A stretch of 23,364 nt of DNA. It comes from CG2-30-51-40 sp041753575 (GTDB taxonomy: Bacteria; Desulfobacterota; DSM-4660; Desulfatiglandales; Desulfatiglandaceae). Below, piece by piece: positions 1 to 7,962 of the stretch (position 1 is its first letter; the number at the start of each line of letters is the position of its first letter). Under the pieces are notes generated by a model. That model did not search any database. It saw only the letters and a program-made list of their open reading frames with translations, and was not told the origin of the DNA. The position numbers and the translations under genes were made by a program. The stretch spans positions 1-23,364 of the forward strand of contig JBGSUA010000154.1 of NCBI GenBank assembly GCA_041753575.1, given 5' to 3'.

Positions 1-1005
1 AAAAAGGTCCTGGCTATGAAGGACCTCAGGCAGAAAAGAGGAAGTGAAAATAGAGGACACCGGGAACCTCAGCTTATTGGGTCATCCGCCAGGATGGTGG
101 ACTTCTACAAACAGGTCGCCAGGGTGGCGGAGGCCTGGGCAAGCGTTTTGATCGAAGGGGAAAGCGGAACCGGCAAGGAACTTACGGCCCGATCCCTGCA
201 CGGACTCAGCGCCAGATCCGACCATCCTTTTGTGGCTTTCAACTGCGGTGCCATACCAGACCAGCTTCTTGAGTCAGAGCTTTTCGGATATGAAAAGGGG
301 GCGTTCACAGGAGCCGATCAAGCGCACCAGGGTCTCCTGGAATCTGCTGAAGGAGGAACCATTTTTCTTGATGAGATTACCGAGATGTCTCTAACCATGC
401 AGGGAAAACTCCTGCGGTTTCTCCAGGACGGAGAGGTAAGGAGGCTGGGTGGTCATCAGTCGCGACGTATCATGGTAAGGGTTGTCGCGGCAACCAACCG
501 TAACGCGGACGAGGCGTTGAAGCTGGGCACATTCAGATCAGATCTGCTTTACCGATTCGTAGTAAGGCTCAAGGTGCCCCCACTCAGATTACACAAAGAA
601 GATCTGCCCCAGTTGATTGATTATATCCTCACAAAGGCAGACCATCCGGAGGTACGCGTATCCGATGAGACGATGGAACTGCTCATGGGCTATGACTGGC
701 CTGGGAATGTGAGAGAACTTGAAAACGTTCTCCAGCAAACCATCCTTTTGTCGCCCTTCGCGCTGATCCTTCCAGAACATCTGCCTGAAAGATTCAGACC
801 GCCGCGAAACACATTTCGACCTTTGCTCTCACCCCTTGAAAGGTCGGAGATGGAGCAAATAATCCAGGCCCTGAGAGCAACCTCCTGGAATCAGAGCAAG
901 GCGGCCCGGATCCTTGCAATAGACAGAAAGACCCTCAGAGCAAAGATAGCCCGTTATGAGCTGTCAAGAGAAGCCTCCGATGGAATAACAGAAACGGGGA
1001 AATAG
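1..1005 (+). CDS. Sigma-54-dependent response regulator, NtrC family (5' partial)
   Basis: This is an AAA+ activator of sigma-54 RNA polymerase, the cytoplasmic output of a two-component system. Counting from the ATG at 16, Walker A GESGTGKE is at residues 48-55, the sigma-54-contacting GAFTGA loop at 95-100 and the Walker B segment TIFLDE at 115-120. A Fis-type helix-turn-helix for DNA binding lies at about 279-316. The reading frame stays open to the left edge (codons KKVLA before the ATG), and no receiver domain is visible. The ATG at 16 is therefore probably internal and the phospho-acceptor domain lies outside the window. It converges on the histidine kinase at 954-2483, overlapping it by 52 bp, and that kinase is its likely partner. 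The target genes cannot be told from the sequence. Confidence 0.9.
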   Translation, partial: KKVLAMKDLRQKRGSENRGHREPQLIGSSARMVDFYKQVARVAEAWASVLIEGESGTGKELTARSLHGLSARSDHPFVAFNCGAIPDQLLESELFGYEKGAFTGADQAHQGLLESAEGGTIFLDEITEMSLTMQGKLLRFLQDGEVRRLGGHQSRRIMVRVVAATNRNADEALKLGTFRSDLLYRFVVRLKVPPLRLHKEDLPQLIDYILTKADHPEVRVSDETMELLMGYDWPGNVRELENVLQQTILLSPFALILPEHLPERFRPPRNTFRPLLSPLERSEMEQIIQALRATSWNQSKAARILAIDRKTLRAKIARYELSREASDGITETGK

Positions 1006-2483
1006 AGTTTTACGGAAGTGCCTTTTCCGGGATCGCTCTCAATTGCCATCCTTCCGCCGTGGACCTTGACCACATCCTGCACTATGGCCAGCCCGAGACC
1101 CCTTAATGGATCATCCCCGTGGGTGCTGAAGAAAGGCTCACGCACCCTGTTAAGTGCCTCGTTGGAAATGCCCACTCCAGTGTCATCTATGCCTATGACA
1201 ATAGATGCATGATCTTTCGAGGGGCCTGCCGCGACCGTGATTTCACCCTCGCCCTTTATTGCCTCTATCGCATTTTGCATAAGATTGAGCAAAGCTGTCT
1301 GCATCCTATGCCTGTCAGCAAATAGAGGGGGACAGTCTTGAGCTATCTCCGTCTTCAATCGGATTCCGGCATTGCGAAGGAGCGGCTCAACAAGGGGAAG
1401 GGTTTCCTCAAAGAGCTGACTCATTGTCACGGATTCCGGGCGCGGCTCCGGCAGCCGGGTGGCTCTTCTGACATTCCTTATTACGTCGCTCAGCCGCTCG
1501 GCCTGCTGGACTATCAATTCAAGCTTTCTTCTATCCTCGTGAGGCAGACCCTGTCGCTCCAGGAGAAGGTTGGCCATCCCCGCGATTGAATGAAGAGGCG
1601 TTCCCAGGTCGTGCGCAAGGTTTGCGGCAAGAAAGCCCATGGCTGAAAGCCTTTGAAGCTGAGATACCTGCCTTTGAAGCTCCCCCACCCTCTGGGTTGC
1701 GTCCCTTATCTTCTCCTCCTGCCTGCAGTTTAGCTCCTCGTTACTTGCAAGCACCTTCTCTATCTCATCGGCCATGGAGTTGAAGTGGCCCGCGAGATGG
1801 GCAAGCTCATCGCTTCGCTTGATCTCGATTCTTTTTCCGTAGTTGCCTGTATGGAATTGATCAATTACTCTGGTAATGGACTTTAACGGAGAGCCTATCA
1901 ACCACCCGTAGCTAAGGGCAAGGATGATGAGGATTAACAGCAACAGGCCGGAGCTGCTATAGACAAGAAGTGACTTCGCGTCGGATATGAGTTCGTCGTT
2001 GGTTCTTGTGTAGGCAATCACACAGACGCAGACCTGCGCCCTCGGATCCGTCCCCTGTTCAGTATGGGGCACCCTGTGGACAACCCCTACGGCTGATATC
2101 CCGTCAAGGTACAGAGGAAAAGACGTGGGGCCTGACCTTTTCAGAATAGGCCCAAGAATATCCGCTGACCATTCAAACGGCGCCCTGCCGACACCGGATA
2201 GATACTCAACCATACCGTTTGCAACAGAAAGAAGATCAATCCTTACAAGGTTAGGGTCTTCCCGAAGCTGTTCGGAGAGGGCCGTATCTAGTGCTGCAAG
2301 GCCCTGCCCGGTCGGGAAATGCTGGTAATAGGTGCTTACAGTCTCGGCAATGCCCAAAAGGGATCTTTCCTCCTTTTTATATAAGAGGTCTTTAAGCTCA
2401 CTTAACTGGATCCATCCCCACAAGGCCATTGTGGCAGACAGGACGACCAGGCTCAAAAGCATCAAGCGGTTTCGAAGGCTCAT
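954..2483 (-). CDS. Membrane-bound sensor histidine kinase
   Basis: This is a 509-residue sensor kinase that would autophosphorylate on His and pass the phosphate to the neighbouring NtrC-type regulator. Domains in order: a transmembrane segment at about residues 7-27; a periplasmic sensing region to about 175; a second transmembrane segment (about 176-197); a HAMP linker; a coiled coil; a HisKA H-box with AHDLGTPL near residue 290; and a HATPase with N-box LMQNAIEAI, DDTGVGIS and GLGLAIV. The ATG at 2483 has the ribosome-binding site GGAGAAGAG just upstream. The sensing region matches no domain I can name, so the signal is unknown. The gene runs 52 bp into the 3' end of the regulator on the other strand. 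Both reading frames look intact there. Confidence 0.92.
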   Translation of the reverse strand: MSLRNRLMLLSLVVLSATMALWGWIQLSELKDLLYKKEERSLLGIAETVSTYYQHFPTGQGLAALDTALSEQLREDPNLVRIDLLSVANGMVEYLSGVGRAPFEWSADILGPILKRSGPTSFPLYLDGISAVGVVHRVPHTEQGTDPRAQVCVCVIAYTRTNDELISDAKSLLVYSSSGLLLLILIILALSYGWLIGSPLKSITRVIDQFHTGNYGKRIEIKRSDELAHLAGHFNSMADEIEKVLASNEELNCRQEEKIRDATQRVGELQRQVSQLQRLSAMGFLAANLAHDLGTPLHSIAGMANLLLERQGLPHEDRRKLELIVQQAERLSDVIRNVRRATRLPEPRPESVTMSQLFEETLPLVEPLLRNAGIRLKTEIAQDCPPLFADRHRMQTALLNLMQNAIEAIKGEGEITVAAGPSKDHASIVIGIDDTGVGISNEALNRVREPFFSTHGDDPLRGLGLAIVQDVVKVHGGRMAIESDPGKGTSVKLYFPVSVIPSEASLDSS

Positions 2484-2573
2484 CTCTTCTCCTTAGCCAA
2501 GCCTTTTTCTATTTGTAACCTTGTTGAGGTATGGATTGCAACTGTGGAGGTCAGTTCCTGGTGTCCCTAAAAG

Positions 2574-2607
2574 AAATAAGGCGCAAGTTTGTTCTTGCGC
2601 CTTATTT
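2574..2607 (-). terminator. Strong intrinsic terminator for the small exported-protein gene
   Basis: A perfect 14-bp inverted repeat (AAATAAGGCGCAAG and its complement) flanks a 6-base loop. On the minus strand the stem is followed by a T-rich tail (TTTCTTTTA). It lies between the stop of the 2676-3059 gene and the start of the histidine kinase, so it separates two same-strand transcription units. Confidence 0.85.
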
Positions 2608-2675
2608 GCGGTCTTTGACTAAGGGGTTAGAGGCGGACCTGCGCCCGCACATTGCCCTTCATCAGTCATTACTAT

Positions 2676-3059
2676 TTACTTGGCTGCCGGAGCAGCAACA
2701 GGTGCCTTGGTAGCCGGCGGCACTGCCGGTGCCGCAACAGGGGCCTTGACCTTGGGCACTACCTTCTTAACCTTTGTTGCCAAGTTCTTGCCGCCCTCAA
2801 CAACATAGTTGACCTTGACCATGTCGCTTGCCTTTATTTCGGCCACTGGCGCCTTAAGGACAAAATCCATCACCTCAACCTTGCCCTTCACCTTTCTCTC
2901 AAGCTTGAGCATCTGGTCGGTGATTTCCTTCACAATGCCTGTCGCGGACATGACAGTCTTCTTAGCTGCCGCAGGTGTTACCGGCGCAGGGCCGGCCGCC
3001 ATTACAAGTCCCGAAAAAAGGAAAACAGCCGCTACCACCATCACAAACAACTTCTTCAT
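2676..3059 (-). CDS. Small exported protein with Ala/Pro/Lys-rich tail, DUF5666-like
   Basis: This is a 127-residue protein of unknown function. The chosen ATG at 3059 gives a classic signal peptide (MKKLFVMVVAAVFLF...), with cleavage likely after VMAA, and has GGGGGTAG upstream. A start at 3098 would add 13 residues that are not signal-like. The mature part has a short beta-rich region (about residues 33-95), with a GIVKEI...L start and a VKVNYVV segment, that resembles the OB-like DUF5666 fold. It then ends in repeated KAPVAAPA-type motifs. The lysine/alanine/proline tail suggests contact with the cell envelope or a polyanion, which is inference. A 6-bp hairpin (CCGCCC-AAA-GGGCGG, 3091-3105) lies in its leader, and the terminator at 2574-2607 closes the unit, so it is probably monocistronic. 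Confidence 0.75.
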   Translation of the reverse strand: MKKLFVMVVAAVFLFSGLVMAAGPAPVTPAAAKKTVMSATGIVKEITDQMLKLERKVKGKVEVMDFVLKAPVAEIKASDMVKVNYVVEGGKNLATKVKKVVPKVKAPVAAPAVPPATKAPVAAPAAK

Positions 3060-3232
3060 CTCATCTACCCCCAAAAGGTTTTGAATTCCTCCGCCCAAAG
3101 GGCGGGTGCTGTGTCACTATGCAACAGGCATACCAGGGAGATGGCTAACAGAAAAGAACCGTTAACCGCTTGTGGCGAATGGGCATAATCAGGCTGCTAA
3201 TAAACCGGGGTGTCAAAGTGAACCTGGATATT

Positions 3233-3268
3233 GGGGAATAATTCCCCACTAAATGGGGATTTATTCCC
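3233..3268. repeat. Overlapping GGGGAAT/ATTCCCC palindromes after pgm
   Basis: GGGGAAT-A-ATTCCCC (3233-3247) is a 7-bp perfect inverted repeat. A second stem, TCCCCA (3243-3248) with TGGGGA (3254-3259), shares its bases, so the two would exclude each other. The cluster starts 15 bases past the pgm stop (minus strand). It could act in pgm termination, but no T-run follows it. Confidence 0.45.
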
Positions 3269-3282
3269 TTGTGCCGGGTTGG

Positions 3283-4935
3283 TCACACCCCGGAACGCCG
3301 AAAGGCCGCGCCGACTATGGCCTGGGCCTCCTCCTGGATGCGCCGGAGGTGGTCTTCGCCCTTGAAGCTCTCCGCGTAAATCTTATATACATCTTCCGTT
3401 CCCGACGGTCTGGCCGCGAACCACCCGCTTTTCGTTACGACCTTGAGACCGCCGATGGCGGCCTTGTTGAATGGAGCGGCCGTAAGCTTCGCAATTATAG
3501 GGTCGCCGGCAAGGTTCGAAGCGCTCACCTGCTCGGCGGTAAGCTTGCTCAAGACCGCCTTTTGCCCTGATGTGGCTGGGGCGTCTATCCTCTGATAGAC
3601 GCAGGCCCCGAAGCGTCTTTCAAGATCTTTGTAATGCTCTGCGGGGTCTTTGCCGGTAACGGCGGTTATCTCCGCAGCCAGGAGATCCATGACAAATCCG
3701 TCCTTGTCTGTGGTCCAGGCCGAACCGTCCTGCCTCAGGAAAGACGCGCCCGCGCTTTCCTCCCCTCCGAAGCCGAAGGATCCGTCCAGAAGCCCATCAA
3801 CAAACCACTTAAAACCAACCGGCACCTCAGCAAGCCTTCGCCCTAGGGATTCGGCGACCCTGTCAATCATGGCGCTGGAAACCAGTGTTTTTCCTACGGC
3901 GGCATCCGGTCTCCAGCCGGGCCGGTTCTGGAAAAGATACCAAACGGCTACGGCCAGATAGTGATTGGGATTCATCAGGCCTCCTGCCGGAGTGACGATT
4001 CCGTGCCGATCAAAGTCCGTATCGTTTCCAAAGGCTATATCAAAACGGTCCTTGAGCCCTATGAGACCGGCCATGGCATGCGGGGAGGAACAGTCCATAC
4101 GGATCTTGCCGTCCCAGTCCAGGGTCATGAATGAAAATGTGGGATCAAGAACCGGATTTACCACCTCAATTGAAATGCCGTAAGTATCGGCGATTGGTTC
4201 CCAGAAGGCAATACCCGATCCGCCCATGGGGTCAGCGCCTATTTTGAGGCCGGCTCTTGCTATGGCATCCAAGCTGATCACGTTTTTCAGATCAGTCACA
4301 TAGGGAGTGATATAGTCGTATTCATGCGTGGTTTCAGCCTTGAGGGCGCGCTCGACAGGAATCCTCTTTAGGCCCTTCATGGCACTTTTCATGATCTCGT
4401 TAGCCCGCTCCTGGATGCGCTTTGTGGTCTCGGGGGAAGCCGGCCCCCCTGAGGGAGGGTTGTACTTAAACCCTCCGTCTGAGGGCGGATTGTGCGAAGG
4501 GGTCACAACGACACCGTCGGCCCTATTGCTGCCTCGGCTTTTGTTATAGCACAGGATGGCATGGGATATGACCGGGGTGGGAGTGTATCCCATGCCTGCC
4601 TGGATCATGACATCAACTCCATGCGCGGCAAAGACCTCAAGAGCGCTTCTAAGCGCCGGTTCTGAAAGGGCATGCGTGTCCATTCCCATAAAAAGAGGCC
4701 CGTCAATCCCATCCGTACTTCTCACCTCGCAGATTGCCTGACAGACTGCCAGTATATGGTTCTCATTAAAACTACCTTCAAAGGACGACCCTCTATGGCC
4801 GGATGTTCCAAAGGAAACCCTTTGAGAGGGATTATCAGGATCGGGCTCTACCGTATAGTAGGCCGAGACAAGACGGGCCACATTTACCAGCACATCGCGG
4901 GGGGCCGGTTTACCGGCAAGGGGACTTAGTGTCAT
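3283..4935 (-). CDS. pgm: Phosphoglucomutase, alpha-D-glucose-specific
   Basis: This cytoplasmic enzyme interconverts glucose 1-phosphate and glucose 6-phosphate, linking glycolysis to glycogen, trehalose and cell-envelope sugar nucleotides. From the ATG at 4935 it is 550 residues, close to the roughly 546 usual for bacterial Pgm. Visible motifs are the active-site loop TPSHNP (145-150, phosphoserine 147), the Mg-binding loop DTDFDR (305-310), the sugar-binding loop GEESAG (391-396) and the C-terminal phosphate-binding RPSGTEDVYKIY. The ATG has GGAG seven bases upstream. An in-frame TTG five codons earlier is less likely. It appears to be transcribed alone, divergently from the metallopeptidase gene. 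No defect was seen. Confidence 0.95.
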   Translation of the reverse strand: MTLSPLAGKPAPRDVLVNVARLVSAYYTVEPDPDNPSQRVSFGTSGHRGSSFEGSFNENHILAVCQAICEVRSTDGIDGPLFMGMDTHALSEPALRSALEVFAAHGVDVMIQAGMGYTPTPVISHAILCYNKSRGSNRADGVVVTPSHNPPSDGGFKYNPPSGGPASPETTKRIQERANEIMKSAMKGLKRIPVERALKAETTHEYDYITPYVTDLKNVISLDAIARAGLKIGADPMGGSGIAFWEPIADTYGISIEVVNPVLDPTFSFMTLDWDGKIRMDCSSPHAMAGLIGLKDRFDIAFGNDTDFDRHGIVTPAGGLMNPNHYLAVAVWYLFQNRPGWRPDAAVGKTLVSSAMIDRVAESLGRRLAEVPVGFKWFVDGLLDGSFGFGGEESAGASFLRQDGSAWTTDKDGFVMDLLAAEITAVTGKDPAEHYKDLERRFGACVYQRIDAPATSGQKAVLSKLTAEQVSASNLAGDPIIAKLTAAPFNKAAIGGLKVVTKSGWFAARPSGTEDVYKIYAESFKGEDHLRRIQEEAQAIVGAAFRRSGV

Positions 4936-5082
4936 CTCAAACTCCAGCAAAAGGGTTAGGGTCTTCTAAGGTTAAAACACATCCGACACACAAAAGGCTC
5001 TTATCAGAGGGAATATAGAAAAGCGCGGCTGTAGGTGTCAACAACATGCGCTCGGCGGCCGTCCTTAAAAAACTGTTCTTGA

Positions 5083-5139
5083 GTTTGACCGTATCTGTCA
5101 AACGCCCGTGTTAAGATGGATCAGTCAAATTAATCTGAC
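5083..5139. promoter_or_regulatory. Palindromic operator-like sites upstream of the ImmA-type gene
   Basis: GTTTGAC-N7-GTCAAAC (5083-5103) is a perfect 7-bp inverted repeat. GTCAAATTAATCTGAC (5124-5139) is a palindrome with one mismatched pair. Both are built from TTTGAC/GTCAAA half-sites. They lie 60-120 bases before the metallopeptidase ATG, where a promoter is expected, in the divergent region shared with pgm. Confidence 0.5.
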
Positions 5140-5200
5140 GGCAACATAGTGTCACCGGAAGGCCATTCTTCGGAGCCAGAGAAAGAAAGGAAGATTAAAA

Positions 5201-5899
5201 ATGAAGGTCCCCTGGATATCCAAAGAACAAATCGCCCTTAAGGCCATGCGACTCCTTGAGAACTTTGAGGCAATAGCAGGATACATAATAAAACCTCCCA
5301 TACCTGTTGAGGATATCATTGAACGGGGCCTCGGCCTCAGACTCTTGTATGCCGACCTCCAAAAGATCCTCGGGAAAGACGATGTACTGGGGGCAACCTA
5401 TGTGGACAAAAAGCTGATCTGCATAAATGAGAGGCTCTTTGAAAACAGCTCAGAGGGGAGACTGGCCTTTACCTGTGCCCATGAGGCAGGACACTGGGTT
5501 TTGCACCTTCCCTATGCGGAGGTCCGCAACAGCGAGAGTTCAAAAAGCGGCACAATCGTTTGCAAGCTTAAGGATGCCAGGGAGCCTGTTGAATGGCAGG
5601 CGGATTACTTTGCCTCCTGCCTTCTCATGCCTGAGAGGATGGTCATGGATGCCTTCCAGAGGATCTGCAGTCTGGAACCGATCGTGATAAAGAATGTGAG
5701 AAGCGCCGCTCAAAAAGGTTCTCGTTGCGATGAGCCATTTATCGAGCAATGGCCCTACATAGCCGCCGCCATGTGTGAGGCGGGAGGCTTTTCCAATGTC
5801 TCCTGGCAGGCCATGATCATCCGCCTTCAGGACCTGGAGCTCTTGATCAACAAGACGGGCATAAGAATGGACTGGGAGGCGTTGTGTTCGAATTGGTAA
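5201..5899 (+). CDS. ImmA/IrrE-type (M78) zinc metallopeptidase
   Basis: This is a 232-residue protein with the zinc-binding HEAGH at residues 94-98, inside CAHEAGHWVLH. A downstream segment, EWQADYFASCLLMP (131-144), has the arrangement expected for the third zinc ligand of M78 peptidases. Family members cut repressors or antitoxin-like DNA-binding proteins in response to DNA damage or stress (ImmA of ICEBs1, IrrE of Deinococcus). An N-terminal alpha-helical region precedes the catalytic core, and a roughly 75-residue C-terminal part is not recognised. No XRE-type repressor gene lies next to it, which is unusual because the pair is normally adjacent. The ATG is preceded by AAAGGAAG. The substrate is unknown. 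Confidence 0.85.
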   Translation: MKVPWISKEQIALKAMRLLENFEAIAGYIIKPPIPVEDIIERGLGLRLLYADLQKILGKDDVLGATYVDKKLICINERLFENSSEGRLAFTCAHEAGHWVLHLPYAEVRNSESSKSGTIVCKLKDAREPVEWQADYFASCLLMPERMVMDAFQRICSLEPIVIKNVRSAAQKGSRCDEPFIEQWPYIAAAMCEAGGFSNVSWQAMIIRLQDLELLINKTGIRMDWEALCSNW

Positions 5900-6089
5900 T
5901 GGCCGACACAGCACATAATAATGGATCTGGGGGGATGCTCCAAGTCAAGGATTCATCATACTTTCAATGTGTTATTTTGTTGACTTGTGCAAACCGGTTG
6001 GTTTTCTTATTCCGCTTTGGGGTTCACGGGCCCATGTGCTTGTTGGCAGCAATTATGACTTTATTTCAAAGCTAATGCCGGCAATAGGG

Positions 6090-7013
6090 TTATCTTAAAT
6101 TCTTCCAAAAATCTTGAGCTTCCTTGGCTCCCCCTGATCCGTTCTCTGCCGGCCTTGTGTAGCCTGATGAACCCCTCAGACGCGCTACCCTTTCCTCAAG
6201 GGGCGGGTGGGTTGAGAAAAGGCTCATGAAGCTTTTGCCTGAAAGGGGGTTTACTATGAACATATGGGCGGTTGCGGGGTTTGCCTGCATCGGTATCTTT
6301 CCGGAATAGGCCCCGAGCTTTTCAAGGGCTCGCGCAAGGCCCTCGCCGTGACCTACAAAAGAAGCGCCTGTCTGGTCAGCGTGGTATTCCCTGGATCTTG
6401 AAATGGCCATCTGGATGAGCATTGCCGCGATAGGCGCTATGATGGACATCGCAATAACCCCTATTGCTCCAAGTCCGCCTCCGCCCTCTTCGTTGTCGCG
6501 GGATGCTCCTCCGAAAAAGGCGCCCCAACGGGCCATGCTGGCAAGGATCATAACTGCACCGGCCATAGTGGCCGCGACCGAGCCTATGAGGATATCCCTG
6601 TTCTTGACGTGAGCCAGTTCATGCGCCAGTACTCCCCTTGTCTCTTCTTTCCCCATCAGCTTTAAGAGTCCCTCTGTTACCGCTACCACTGCATGCTGGG
6701 GATTGCGGCCGGTGGCAAAGGCGTTGGGAGCTGCCTCAGGGATGACATAAAGCCCTGGCATGGGAAGACCGGCCCGTTTGGTGAGGTCCTCTACCATGCG
6801 GTATAGCTCAGGAGATTCATTCGGCCCGATTTCTCTTGCGCGATACATGCGCAGGACTATCTTGTCCGAAAACCAGTAACTGAAAAAATTCATCCCCATA
6901 GCCAGTATAAAGGCGAGAAACATGCCCTGAGAACCGCCGAGCATCCTTCCCATCAGGGTTATGAACACAGTCATGACGCCCAGCAGAAGGGCGGTTTTGA
7001 ACCAGTTTCCCAT
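6090..7013 (-). CDS. htpX: Membrane zinc protease HtpX (M48B)
   Basis: HtpX is an inner-membrane protease that degrades misfolded membrane proteins, working alongside FtsH. The 307-residue protein has two N-terminal transmembrane segments (about 5-23 and 28-46), zinc-binding HELAH at 131-135, two further hydrophobic segments (about 145-165 and 182-203) and the third-ligand motif SREYHAD with Glu near 209. Length and order match the family. The ATG at 7013 follows AGAGAGG. A TATAGT-like -10 lies about 40 bases upstream but no convincing -35 and no clear sigma-32 box were seen. It converges with the metallopeptidase gene and lies downstream of the acyl-CoA synthetase genes on the same strand, 277 bases away. 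Confidence 0.95.
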   Translation of the reverse strand: MGNWFKTALLLGVMTVFITLMGRMLGGSQGMFLAFILAMGMNFFSYWFSDKIVLRMYRAREIGPNESPELYRMVEDLTKRAGLPMPGLYVIPEAAPNAFATGRNPQHAVVAVTEGLLKLMGKEETRGVLAHELAHVKNRDILIGSVAATMAGAVMILASMARWGAFFGGASRDNEEGGGGLGAIGVIAMSIIAPIAAMLIQMAISRSREYHADQTGASFVGHGEGLARALEKLGAYSGKIPMQANPATAHMFIVNPLSGKSFMSLFSTHPPLEERVARLRGSSGYTRPAENGSGGAKEAQDFWKNLR

Positions 7014-7205
7014 ATTTGACGACCTCTCTAATCCACTTATGAATGCATCATACTATAAGAAAATAAGCGGCGCTGGAAGCTCAGTCAAGCAGAAGGGGCC
7101 AAAGAAGCTCACAGGCGCAAGGTTGCACAATGAAAGGATAGCCAAACATGGCAGGGGATACCTGCTTCCCACTGCATTTCAGAATTAATCAGGCTAAGGT
7201 TCTTC

Positions 7206-7266
7206 CGAAGATGGGCAGCAAGACAAGGCGTCCCTCCGCCGTTTGATTGCAAGAGGCCCATCTTCG
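7206..7266 (-). other. Long-armed inverted repeat between htpX and the acyl-CoA synthetase genes
   Basis: CGAAGATGGGC (7206-7216) and GCCCATCTTCG (7256-7266) form a perfect 11-bp stem. The 39-base spacer contains a smaller GGCG/CGCC stem. There is no T-run, so it is not an ordinary terminator. It would lie in the 3' untranslated part of the synthetase mRNA. The rest of 7014-7290 shows nothing coding. Confidence 0.5.
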
Positions 7267-7290
7267 ATGATCAGATACAAAAAGAGAGTA

Positions 7291-7962
7291 TCAGGAGACT
7301 AAAACCACAAGGGCGTCAACCGCAACCGGCTCTGAGCCCTTCAATATCAGGGGATTGATGTCAATTTCCTTTATCTCCTCATTTTCCAGGCCGATATTTC
7401 CCAGGGTGATAAGTATCTTTCCCAGGGCCTCAAGATCTGCCGGAGGCATACCCCTTACTGCATCAAGTATCTTCTTGCCCTTTATCTCTTTCATCATCTC
7501 AAGGGCATCCCTCATCTCAATGGGGGCGACACGAAATGCCACGTCCTTAAGGATCTCCGTGAATATTCCTCCCAATCCGAACATAACGCATGGCCCAAAC
7601 TGGGGATCCCTTGTAAGGCCTGCCACAAGCTCACGCTGTCCTTTTACCATCTCCTGCACAAGGACGTTTGCGCCCTCTTTTGCGGTCTCAGCCCTTATAT
7701 GTCTGTAAGCCTCAAGGGCCTCCTTTTCACTCCTGATATCTACCTTCACAAGCCCCCTTTCAGTCTTATGGCTGAGGTGCGGGGCGCAGGCCTTTATGAC
7801 AAGGGGAAATCCCATCTCCGCCAGAGCGGCCTTAAAAGCGTGTTCGTCCATGACCTCCTTTTCCTTTGCCACAGGAATGCCGTAGGCCTTGAGCAGCTCC
7901 TTGGATTCATGCTCCGAAAGTGTTGACCTTCCTTCAACCTTTGCTTTTTCTATAATTTTCAC
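7291..7962 (-). CDS. Acyl-CoA synthetase (ADP-forming), beta / ATP-grasp subunit
   Basis: This is a 223-residue ATP-grasp subunit. With the larger subunit next to it, it would turn an acyl-CoA plus ADP and phosphate into the acid, CoA and ATP, or run in reverse. The ATP-grasp signatures are LVIKACAPHLSHKTE, VQEMVKGQRELVAG, FGLGGIFTE and EIDINPLI, in family order. The length fits the separate beta subunit of archaeal-type acetyl-CoA synthetases. Translation starts at a GTG that overlaps the TGA of the larger subunit (GTGA), with GGAGG six bases before it, so the two are translationally coupled. The substrate (acetyl-, propionyl-, aryl- or other acyl-CoA) cannot be read from the sequence. Confidence 0.9.
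   Translation of the reverse strand: MKIIEKAKVEGRSTLSEHESKELLKAYGIPVAKEKEVMDEHAFKAALAEMGFPLVIKACAPHLSHKTERGLVKVDIRSEKEALEAYRHIRAETAKEGANVLVQEMVKGQRELVAGLTRDPQFGPCVMFGLGGIFTEILKDVAFRVAPIEMRDALEMMKEIKGKKILDAVRGMPPADLEALGKILITLGNIGLENEEIKEIDINPLILKGSEPVAVDALVVLVS

Noticed and set aside
2652..3188. 178-codon open frame on the plus strand
   Set aside because: It is a shadow of the small exported-protein gene on the minus strand, which has a signal peptide, ribosome-binding site and terminator. The plus frame is Cys/His/Leu-rich with no family resemblance.
5884..6075. 63-codon frame overlapping the end of the metallopeptidase gene
   Set aside because: It has no ribosome-binding site, overlaps the real stop, and its composition is not protein-like.
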